A DNA stretch of 50,099 nucleotides from DATBIS01 sp036556805 (GTDB lineage: Bacteria; Actinomycetota; UBA4738; HRBIN12): positions 1 to 50,099 of the forward strand of contig DATBIS010000102.1 in assembly GCA_036556805.1 (NCBI GenBank). Reading direction: 5' to 3'. The notes beneath the pieces are model-generated. The model had not been told where the DNA came from. It saw nothing but the letters and a program-made list of their open reading frames with translations, and did not search any database. Of the stretch, positions 40,894 through 47,800 are shown piece after piece; position 1 is the stretch's first letter; each line of letters starts with the position of its first letter. The position numbers and the translations under genes were made by a program.

Positions 40894-40930
40894 GGCTAAC
40901 GTTGACACGTGAAGCTTGCGGGATACAGCC
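40894..40930 (+). promoter_or_regulatory. Promoter-like region upstream of the lactonase gene with palindromic box
   Basis: TTGACA (40902-40907) and TACAGC (40924-40929) with a 16-base spacer. GGCTAACGTTGACA (40894-40907), centred on CG, fits 8 of 10 fixed positions of the LacI-type CRE consensus, and overlaps the -35. This is a third possible binding site for the local LacI regulator, weaker than the first. The divergent dehydrogenase start is 17 bases away. Confidence 0.35.
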
Positions 40931-40986
40931 CATGAGCGACCAGCCGATCTCGCGGGTCGGTGGGATCCCGCCTCGGTGACGTCGAG

Positions 40987-42075
40987 ATGAGCTCGAGCGT
41001 CGTCTACGTCGGCACCTACACCGCCTCGCTGCCCCACGTGGACGGCCGGAGCGACGGCATCCAGATCTTCGCGTTCGACGAAGGACGGCTCGAGCATCGC
41101 GTCACGGCGCCCTCCGACAACCCGTCGTTCCTCACCACCGATCATGCGAATCAGACGCTCTACGTCGTGCACGAGCTGCTGGAGTACGGGGGTCGCGAGG
41201 AGGGCGGCGTGAGCGCGTTCCGCATGTCGTCCGACGGGTCGCTCTCGCTTCTCGGGCGGCGCGGAACCGGGGGCACCGGGCCGTGCCACGTCTCGGTCGA
41301 TCGGGACGATCGGTGGGTGTTCGTTGCGAACTACGACGGCGGCTCCGTGGCCGTCTTCCCGCGGCTCGAGAACGGCTCGCTCGGCGGGCTTCGTCAGTTC
41401 ATCCAGCACGATGGCGCGGCGATGGTCGACGCTCGTCGGCAGGAGCGCGCGCACGCACACCTCGTGCGCACGGACCCCCGCAACCGGTTCGCGTACGTGT
41501 CCGATCTCGGCCTCGATCAGGTCGTGATCTATCGGCTCACCGACGGCGTCGACGGCGACGTGCTGGTCCCGGGGCCGCCGGCGTTCGCCGCGGAGCCGGG
41601 CGCAGGACCGCGGCACCTCGCCTTCGCCCCGGGCGGCACCCGCGCGGTCGTCATCAACGAGCTCGACTCGACCGTGGTCGCGCTCGCGGTCGACCCGGAA
41701 GACGGGAGCCTTCGTGCGCTCGACGGTGCGTCGACCTTGCCGCCGGGTTTCGCGGGCGAATCCACGTGTGCCGAGGTGACGTTCTCGCTCGACGGGCGCT
41801 TCGTGTACGGGTCCAACCGCGGGCACGATAGCATCGCGGTGCTCGCGTTCGACGGCGACTCGCTCGAGCCGGTCGAGTGGATCCCGACGGGCGGCAGGAC
41901 GCCTCGCCACTTCGCGTTCGACCCAACGGGCGCGTGGCTGGTCGCCGCGAACCAGGACTCGGGCACGCTCGTCGTATTCTCGGTCGAACCAGGCGACGGG
42001 ATCCCGCGCCCGACCGGCGAGGTCGTCGAGTGCGCGACACCGGTGGCGGTGCACTTCGTCCCGGTTGCTTCCTGA
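40987..42075 (+). CDS. Lactonase-family beta-propeller protein (6-phosphogluconolactonase-like)
   Basis: A 362-residue seven-bladed propeller of the YbhE/PF10282 type. Seen: SSVVYVGTYTASL at the start, SDNPSFLTTDHANQTLYVVHE, GPCHVSVDRDDRWVFVANYDGGSVAVF, HAHLVRTDPRNRFAYVSDLGLDQV, GPRHLAFAPGGTRAVVINELDSTV and TPRHFAFDPTGAWLVAANQDSGTL, one per blade. These lactonases open sugar lactones formed by dehydrogenases, which fits the adjacent MDR enzyme. ATG at 40987 begins the family start YVGTYT; upstream is a short frame 40932-40979. Converges on the phospholipase gene; both stops lie in a palindrome. Confidence 0.85.
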   Translation: MSSSVVYVGTYTASLPHVDGRSDGIQIFAFDEGRLEHRVTAPSDNPSFLTTDHANQTLYVVHELLEYGGREEGGVSAFRMSSDGSLSLLGRRGTGGTGPCHVSVDRDDRWVFVANYDGGSVAVFPRLENGSLGGLRQFIQHDGAAMVDARRQERAHAHLVRTDPRNRFAYVSDLGLDQVVIYRLTDGVDGDVLVPGPPAFAAEPGAGPRHLAFAPGGTRAVVINELDSTVVALAVDPEDGSLRALDGASTLPPGFAGESTCAEVTFSLDGRFVYGSNRGHDSIAVLAFDGDSLEPVEWIPTGGRTPRHFAFDPTGAWLVAANQDSGTLVVFSVEPGDGIPRPTGEVVECATPVAVHFVPVAS

Positions 42076-42086
42076 GCGCGCTCAGG
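42071..42086. terminator. 16-bp perfect palindrome containing both stop codons
   Basis: CCTGAGCGCGCTCAGG is its own reverse complement. The plus stop (TGA 42073-42075) and the minus stop (TCA 42082-42084) lie symmetrically within it. A stem of six base pairs with a four-base CGCG loop could form on either message. There is no U-tract, so it may be a weak terminator or a message-end structure shared by the converging genes. Confidence 0.4.
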
Positions 42087-43488
42087 GCGTCGGATCGAGG
42101 ATGAGCGGCGGCAGCGGCGTCTGCGTGAAGTCGAACTCGTTCGCGAGGTCGCCGAGGACGCTCACCTTTTCGCGAACCGTCGGCCTGGAGTCGGGTCGCC
42201 CGTCGAACCGGCTGATGCGCTCGCCGTCGCAGAAGAGGTCCTCGATGAACTTCAGGTAGGCGTCGAACGAGAGCGTCTGGTGGTCGATCGTGCCGGCCTT
42301 CGCCCAGGGGCTGATCAGGATGCCCGGCACGCGGATGCCGTAACCGTTCTCGTCGACCTGCTTCGGCTTCACGTGGTCGTAGAACCCGCCCCAGTCGTCC
42401 CACGTGAGAAAGATCGCCGTCGAGTCCCAGTCGGGGCCCTGCATGGCCGCGTTCACGACCTCCGTGACCCACTCCTGACCGGCAGCGACCGAGTAGGGCG
42501 GGTGCTCCGAGTAGCCGCTCCCCGGCACGACCCACGACACCGACGGCAGCGTGCCGTTCGCGGCAGCCGTGAGGAAGGCGTCGTGTCCCTGGACGTTCTT
42601 CACCTGGTGGTCCTCGCCGACGGTGCGGAACCCGGGGAGCGGGTCCTGGGCCGCCACCGTGAAGTCGCCCGCAGGGTGCGGGCACGGCGCCTTGGTGCAC
42701 GTGTCGTCGCCCACGTAGTAGCCCCAGCTCACCCCGTGTTTGTGGAGCAGGTAGGTGAGGTCCGTCCACGCGTAGGGCCGGCTCTTCTGCTGCGTCCACA
42801 TCGTGCCGTTTTGCTGGAGGTCGGACACGCAGCTCATCGGATCCGTGCGGTCGGCGCAGTGGGCCGCCCAGGCGGAGACCAGGAACATGTGGGACGGCAA
42901 CGTCCACGAGTCCGACGGCGCGAACATGCGGTCCTGCAACACGAAGTGCTCCGCGTAGGACCAGTAGTTGGGGATCTCTCGGTCGGTGTGGAATCCCATG
43001 ACATCGGGCTGCCCGGCCGGCCCCGGCTTCGCGAGCGTGCACTCGGTGGGCGTCGTCGCGACGATCTGGTCCACCTGGGTGAGCCCCGCCGGCCCCGAGC
43101 ATGTGTTGTGGGTATTGAGCGCGAAGCCGTCCATGGCGCCGGCGTCGATGTCGCGAAGGGCGGCGGTCTGGTTGTGCGGGCCGCCCTCGTCGTACTGGTT
43201 GGTGTCGTGGAAGGGCTTCACGCAGTGACCCAGCGCGGGGTCGGGGATGCACACGTCCCAGTTCCCGTTCGGCTTCGTGGGAATCCCGTCGGCGCCGGGG
43301 AAGGTCCCGAAGTACTCGTCGAACGATCGGTTCTCCTGCACGACGACGATGACATGCTGGATCGTCTCAATGCCGGGAGCGGTCGTGTCGCTCGGCGGCG
43401 GCGTCTCCGAAGCCGACAGGCTCGTGCACGCGGCGGCGCCGATCGCGAGTGCGGCGAACGTGGCGATCGTTCGACGGGGGACGGGCAC
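42082..43488 (-). CDS. Phospholipase C/acid phosphatase family lipoprotein
   Basis: A 468-residue exported protein of the phosphoesterase family PF04185, which includes non-haemolytic phospholipase C and AcpA. Seen: lipobox IGAAAC (Cys21), then VIVVVQENRSFDEYFGTFPGADG (52-66), CVKPFHDTNQ, and the C-terminal FLTWDDWGGFYDHVKP and GILISPWAKAGT, which supply the metal- and phosphate-binding residues of the family. It probably sits on the outside of the cell and hydrolyses phosphate esters; true lipid activity is not shown. The GTG start at 43488 precedes a basic, Arg-containing n-region. Divergent from the exporter ATPase gene by about 100 bases. Confidence 0.88.
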   Translation of the reverse strand: MPVPRRTIATFAALAIGAAACTSLSASETPPPSDTTAPGIETIQHVIVVVQENRSFDEYFGTFPGADGIPTKPNGNWDVCIPDPALGHCVKPFHDTNQYDEGGPHNQTAALRDIDAGAMDGFALNTHNTCSGPAGLTQVDQIVATTPTECTLAKPGPAGQPDVMGFHTDREIPNYWSYAEHFVLQDRMFAPSDSWTLPSHMFLVSAWAAHCADRTDPMSCVSDLQQNGTMWTQQKSRPYAWTDLTYLLHKHGVSWGYYVGDDTCTKAPCPHPAGDFTVAAQDPLPGFRTVGEDHQVKNVQGHDAFLTAAANGTLPSVSWVVPGSGYSEHPPYSVAAGQEWVTEVVNAAMQGPDWDSTAIFLTWDDWGGFYDHVKPKQVDENGYGIRVPGILISPWAKAGTIDHQTLSFDAYLKFIEDLFCDGERISRFDGRPDSRPTVREKVSVLGDLANEFDFTQTPLPPLILDPTP

Positions 43489-43586
43489 GGCGCGGCAGTG
43501 TAGCCCCGCGCCGCCGCCGTCCGCGGCGACGCAGTGTTGCGATCGCGTGCTGCTTGCGTCCCCCGATCGTGTGTAGCCTGTCGAGC

Positions 43587-44594
43587 TTGAACGAAGCCGC
43601 CATCGTCGTCGAGGGCATCGAGAAGCGCTTCGGGAAGGTCGAGGCGCTTCGCGGGGTCGACCTGCAGGTTCGGCCCTCCACCGTGCTCGGACTGCTCGGC
43701 CCCAATGGGGCGGGCAAGACGACCACGGTCCGCATCCTCACCACGCTGCTCGGCCCCGACAAGGGCCGGGCGACCGTCATGGGCTACGACGTCGTACGCG
43801 ACGCCGAGCGGCTGCGGCACGTGATCGGCCTCGCCGGGCAGAGCGCCGCGGTCGACGAGAACCTCACCGGCCTCGAGAACCTCGTGATGGTCGGTCGCCT
43901 GTACCACCTGTCTTCCGCGGAGGCGAAGCGCCGTGGAGAGGCCGTGCTCGAGCGCTTCGAGCTCACGGGGGCCGCCCACCGCCCGGCGAAGACCTATTCG
44001 GGAGGCATGCGCCGGCGGCTCGACCTCGGCGCGAGCCTCGTGGGCCGGCCGGAGGTCCTGTTCCTCGACGAGCCCACGACGGGACTCGACCCGAAGGGCC
44101 GGCTCGAGATGTGGGACGTGATCCGCGAGCTCGTGAGCGACGGCACCACGCTGCTGCTCACCACGCAGTACCTCGACGAGGCCGACAACCTCTCCGACTC
44201 GATCGCCGTGATCGACGACGGTCGCGTGATCGCCGAGGGCACCTCCGACGAGCTGAAGGATCGCGTGGGCGGCGAAGTGCTGCAGCTGCGCGTCGCCGAC
44301 CGCTCCCAGATGGCCGAGGCCACGGGCGTCGTGTTCGGACTGGGACCCGGCAGCGCCAACACGAACAACGACGCCGGCGAGATCACCCTGCCCGTCGGGA
44401 ACGAGGGGCCCGCGGTGCTCACGGAGGCCGTGCGTCGCCTCGACGACGCACAGATCAAGCTCGCCGACATCGCCCTGCGACGTCCGTCGCTCGACGACGT
44501 CTTCCTCGCGCTCACCGGACACGCCGCCGAGGAACGCTCGGAGGACGCGGAGGCCCGGGAAGAGGACAAGAGGAAGCGAAGGGGGAGCCCGTGA
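43587..44594 (+). CDS. ABC exporter ATP-binding protein, DrrA family
   Basis: A 335-residue ATPase of the daunorubicin-resistance type. Seen: VEGIEKRFGKVEALRGVDLQV, Walker A GPNGAGKTTT, Q-loop LAGQSAAVDENLTG, signature YSGGMRRRLDLGASL, Walker B VLFLDEPTTGLDP and H-loop LLTTQYLDEAD. The C-terminal 90 residues are the DrrA-type extension, ending in a charged tail. The TTG at 43587 is used because the protein begins in the family position there; GTG at 43569 is an alternative with six more codons. Its stop overlaps the permease start (GTGA). Confidence 0.9.
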   Translation: MNEAAIVVEGIEKRFGKVEALRGVDLQVRPSTVLGLLGPNGAGKTTTVRILTTLLGPDKGRATVMGYDVVRDAERLRHVIGLAGQSAAVDENLTGLENLVMVGRLYHLSSAEAKRRGEAVLERFELTGAAHRPAKTYSGGMRRRLDLGASLVGRPEVLFLDEPTTGLDPKGRLEMWDVIRELVSDGTTLLLTTQYLDEADNLSDSIAVIDDGRVIAEGTSDELKDRVGGEVLQLRVADRSQMAEATGVVFGLGPGSANTNNDAGEITLPVGNEGPAVLTEAVRRLDDAQIKLADIALRRPSLDDVFLALTGHAAEERSEDAEAREEDKRKRRGSP

Positions 44595-45451
44595 GCGCCT
44601 CGACGTCGACGACCGCTCGGCCGGCGGCTCCTTCCGGCGGCCGCATCGCCTACGCGGTCTCGGACTGGCGCACGATCACCTGGCGGAACCTGCTCACGTA
44701 CATCCGCAAGCCGGACCTGCTGGTGTTCTCCACGATCCAGCCGGTGATGTTCGTGCTGCTGTTCGTCTACGTCTGGGGCGGCGCGATGGAACGGAGCCTC
44801 CCCGGCGACATCTCGTACGTGGACTTCCTGATGCCGGGCATCTTCGTGCAGACGGCGATCTTCGCCGCGCTGCAGACCGGCGTCGGGCTCGCCGACGACC
44901 TCCAGAAAGGGCTCATCGACCGCTTCCGCTCGCTGCCGATGGCGCGCTCGGCGGTGCTCGCGGGCCGCACGGCCGCCGACACGGTCGTGATCATGTTCCA
45001 GATCGTCCTGATGTTCATCGTGGCGTACCTCGTGGGCTACCGGCTGCACGAGGGCCTGTTCGAGGCACTCCTCGGCTTCGTCGGCGCCGTGCTGGTCGGC
45101 TACTCGTTCACGTGGGTCGCGGCGTTCGCGGGTCTCTCGCTCAAGACCGTCGAGGCCGTGCAGGCGGCCACCTTCACGCTGGTCTTCCCGATCGTGTTCG
45201 CGAGCTCGGCGTTCGTCCCGGACGCGAACTTCCCCGGCTGGCTCCAGGCCTGGTCGCACGTGAACCCCGTCTCGATCTGGTCCGACACCTTCCGCGTGCT
45301 GACGCTCGGCGACCTCTACACCCACGCGCCGAGCGATCTCGTGGGTGACGTCCCGTCGCTCGGCACGTTGCTCTGGCAGTCGAGCGCATGGTTCCTCGGG
45401 ATCCTCGCGCTGTTCGTCCCGCTCGGCGTCCGGGTCTACCGCCGCACCTGA
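44591..45451 (+). CDS. ABC-2 type exporter permease, DrrB family
   Basis: A 286-residue membrane subunit with about six helices. Seen: ITWRNLLTYIRKPDLLVFSTIQPVMFVLLFVYVWGGAM, FLMPGIFVQTAIFAALQTG, RFRSLPMARSAVLAGRTAAD and FVPDANFPGWLQAWSHVNPVSI, all typical of DrrB/ABC-2 permeases. It forms an exporter with the ATPase just before it, for a drug, lipid or envelope precursor; the substrate is unknown. GTG at 44591 overlaps the ATPase stop by four bases. Confidence 0.9.
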   Translation: MSASTSTTARPAAPSGGRIAYAVSDWRTITWRNLLTYIRKPDLLVFSTIQPVMFVLLFVYVWGGAMERSLPGDISYVDFLMPGIFVQTAIFAALQTGVGLADDLQKGLIDRFRSLPMARSAVLAGRTAADTVVIMFQIVLMFIVAYLVGYRLHEGLFEALLGFVGAVLVGYSFTWVAAFAGLSLKTVEAVQAATFTLVFPIVFASSAFVPDANFPGWLQAWSHVNPVSIWSDTFRVLTLGDLYTHAPSDLVGDVPSLGTLLWQSSAWFLGILALFVPLGVRVYRRT

Positions 45452-45475
45452 GCTCGGACCTCGATCGACCGATCT

Positions 45476-46600
45476 CTAGGCCGTTGGGGCAGTCACGTGC
45501 ATGACGAGCGAGTCCTCCATGGTCGAGCCGTCGGGATGGGGAAGAGGACCTTCTTGAAGGAGGACTACCGAGTAGTCGCCGGCAGGGACGTCGGGGACCT
45601 TGAAGCTGATCGAGAAGGAGCACAACCCGACGCCGCCCTCTCCGAGCCGGAGCAGAGGGCCCGGAGCGCTTGGCGACGGTTGGATGGTGGAGAACGACGA
45701 GAGGTATGCCCAGTCCTTCGGGTCGGCGTTCCACCAGGCGATGATGACGGTGGCGCCACTCTGGTCGTAGTACCCGCTCTCCTTCTGGAACGGCATGGGG
45801 CCCGTGATCGTCACGGTATCTCCGGGCGCTCCTTCGGCGGGGGTCGCCGTGGCCTCGAATCCGCTCTCCGACGGAACGGGGCACACGGGCGGCACGGCAA
45901 GAAGATCGAGCTGGTCCTGCGCACGCTGAACCTGCTGTTCGGTGGGTGCAGCGCTTCCGAAGTAGACGCGCACCAGCACGTAGGCGTCGGGAATCTCGTA
46001 CACCGTGTAGTCGCCTGCCGGCTCTTCCGCCTCCGGACCCCGCACGTCGGCGTCCGCCAGGTCGAGACGATCGAGGCTGCCGGGCGGATATGGGCCCTGG
46101 GAGGGGTCGTAGCTCCAAGGAGTCGCCTCGGTCGTGATGACGATCTCGCCCGGCGCCAAGCCGCCGATCGTGTGGATCGGGATCGCGGGCGAGAGGGGAT
46201 CCAGGTCACGGTCGTCGAACCCCACCGTCGACGCCCACGCGATCGTGGCCTCGTCGTCTTGCACGAATCCTCCATCGTGGAGATGCCACCCGTCGTCGGC
46301 GTACTCGGGAAACGACAGGGGGAAGTACTGGTTCGCAAAGGGGGGTGGCGGGGTGGGCTCGATCGACGTCGTGGACGCCGCAGGCCCGGGCGACGGAGCA
46401 GCGCTCGGCCGAAACGCGTTCCACGCGAACGCGAGAGCGGCGATCGCGATGACGATGGCGACGGCTCCCGCCATCACCCGGCGGGCCCGCCCTGGTTCGC
46501 TCGTGGCTTCTCGTGGCGTCCGGGACTGAATGTCGTTCCAGTGATCCGGGGCGGGGGACGTGTCAACCTGGCGCACGAAGGCTCGAATCTCATCATTCAT
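45476..46600 (-). CDS. Single-pass membrane protein paired with a sigma factor (putative anti-sigma partner)
   Basis: A 374-residue protein: a short cytoplasmic part (residues 1-42, with a polar LPDHWNDIQSRTP-like stretch), one membrane helix (about 43-60, MAGAVAIVIAIAALAFAW), a Pro/Ser linker and a large outer domain that is beta-rich, ending ALVMHVT-like strands. Gene overlaps the sigma-factor gene by 8 bases and follows it. By position and layout it may regulate that factor in the way of anti-sigma proteins, but no zinc-binding anti-sigma motif is seen. The outer domain includes APGDTVTITGPMPF and Trp-rich strands and could bind a ligand. Family not recognised. Confidence 0.7.
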   Translation of the reverse strand: MNDEIRAFVRQVDTSPAPDHWNDIQSRTPREATSEPGRARRVMAGAVAIVIAIAALAFAWNAFRPSAAPSPGPAASTTSIEPTPPPPFANQYFPLSFPEYADDGWHLHDGGFVQDDEATIAWASTVGFDDRDLDPLSPAIPIHTIGGLAPGEIVITTEATPWSYDPSQGPYPPGSLDRLDLADADVRGPEAEEPAGDYTVYEIPDAYVLVRVYFGSAAPTEQQVQRAQDQLDLLAVPPVCPVPSESGFEATATPAEGAPGDTVTITGPMPFQKESGYYDQSGATVIIAWWNADPKDWAYLSSFSTIQPSPSAPGPLLRLGEGGVGLCSFSISFKVPDVPAGDYSVVLLQEGPLPHPDGSTMEDSLVMHVTAPTA

Positions 46601-47039
46601 CTCGGTCCTCCAGTTGCCTTCGGAGCTTCGCGTGGGCGCGCACGAGGTGGACGCTGACCGCCGATGCCGACGACCCCGTGAATGCGGCGACTTCGCGGAG
46701 CGAATAGCCTGCGTAGTCGTGGAGCGCGACCGAGGCTCGCTGCATCGGTGAGAGCTCCCGCATCGCGATCGAGAGCAGCAGCGGGGCGTCGGGGAGCTCG
46801 TAGCTGGTCTCCGTCAAGCCCGCACTCTCCGATCGACGCCGGACGAGATCACCGGCCGCGATCCGATACGCCGCCTTCCAGATCCATCGCTCGGGTACGT
46901 GGATTCCGTCGCCGCGCCGAAGGGCTTGGGCGAACGCCTCCGCAACCGCGTCGGCCGCGATCTCGCGGTCCCCCGTGTAGAGCAGAAGCGATCGATACAT
47001 CTTCGCCCCGTGTTCCCGGTACACCTGCTCCAACTCCAT
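46593..47039 (-). CDS. Sigma-70-family (ECF-type) sigma factor, cassette A
   Basis: A 148-residue group 4-type sigma factor. Seen: region 2 (LEQVYREHGAKMYRSLLLYTGDREIAADAVAEAFAQAL, with the family D-A-V-A-E-x-F) and region 4 (LSPMQRASVALHDYAGYSLREVAAFTGSSASAVSVHLVRAHAKLR, a helix-turn-helix), joined by a short linker. The ATG at 47039 is chosen because GGGAG lies seven bases before it; a TTG/ATG further upstream would add 15 residues. It overlaps the membrane partner gene by 8 bases. It is a paralogue of the factor at 47342-47800, encoded on the other strand. Confidence 0.87.
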   Translation of the reverse strand: MELEQVYREHGAKMYRSLLLYTGDREIAADAVAEAFAQALRRGDGIHVPERWIWKAAYRIAAGDLVRRRSESAGLTETSYELPDAPLLLSIAMRELSPMQRASVALHDYAGYSLREVAAFTGSSASAVSVHLVRAHAKLRRQLEDRDE

Positions 47040-47341
47040 GACCGGGCTCCCGATGATCGAGATCGACCTCATCGCTCTGTCCAATAGGGGTTGCTCCCGC
47101 GGCGTTTCCTAACAGGGACTCCTGACCTCGGAGATCGTTCGCGAGCGTGTCTTCAGTATCCGGGACGATGCCTCGCGTCTTAGGTGCGGAGTGGTGGAGC
47201 ACGACGCATCGGTCAACCGCACATCTTCGTCCGTCCCCGAGACACGCCAGGCGAAGGGCGATGGCTCGAGGGATGGAGTTGTTCCGCGTCTACAGCTTTC
47301 CGCTCCTCCCCCGCTCCATGGAGTAGGTGCAGGATGCGGTC
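47040..47341. promoter_or_regulatory. 302-bp gap between divergent sigma-factor genes
   Basis: No gene is convincing here; short frames on both strands are without ribosome sites. It must hold the two divergent promoters. I looked for GGAAC-type -35 and CGTC-type -10 pairs expected of ECF promoters and found no convincing pair with correct spacing. GGAAAC on the minus strand near 47102-47107 is suggestive but lacks a clear -10. Confidence 0.5.
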
Positions 47342-47800
47342 GTGGACGAAGGGAAGGGGCTCGAGGACGTCTATCGGGCTCAGGCAGGCAGGATGTGGCG
47401 CGCCCTGGTCGGCTTCTCGGGGGATCCCGAGATCGCGGCCGAGGCGGTCGCGGAGGCGTTCGCGAGAGCGATTCGCGACGAGGATCAGATCCGCGATCTT
47501 GAGCCGTGGCTCTGGCGCGTCTCCTTCAGGCTCGCGAGCGCGGAGCTCAAGCGACGTTCGCGATCGAGCGATTGGACGATCGCGCCCACCTACGAGATGC
47601 CCGATCCCATTCCCGAGCTCATCGCGGCGCTGCGATGCCTTTCGCCGAACCAGCGGCTCGCGGTTGTTCTGCACGACTACGCCGATCGCTCCACCCTCGA
47701 GGTGGCGGAAGCGCTCGGATGCTCGAGGGCGACCGTGCACGTGCACTTGAGCCAGGGCCGTCGGAAGCTCCGCTCCCTCTTGGAGGCGACCGATGCATAA
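47342..47800 (+). CDS. Sigma-70-family (ECF-type) sigma factor, cassette B
   Basis: A 152-residue sigma factor. Seen: region 2 (LEDVYRAQAGRMWRALVGFSGDPEIAAEAVAEAFARAI) and region 4 (LSPNQRLAVVLHDYADRSTLEVAEALGCSRATVHVHLSQGRRKLR). It aligns along its length with the cassette A factor. GTG at 47342 with AGGA at about seven bases is taken; GTG at 47327 is an in-frame alternative with a GGAG at shorter spacing. Its stop overlaps the membrane partner start by 8 bases, exactly as in cassette A. The promoter it recognises cannot be deduced. Confidence 0.85.
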   Translation: MDEGKGLEDVYRAQAGRMWRALVGFSGDPEIAAEAVAEAFARAIRDEDQIRDLEPWLWRVSFRLASAELKRRSRSSDWTIAPTYEMPDPIPELIAALRCLSPNQRLAVVLHDYADRSTLEVAEALGCSRATVHVHLSQGRRKLRSLLEATDA

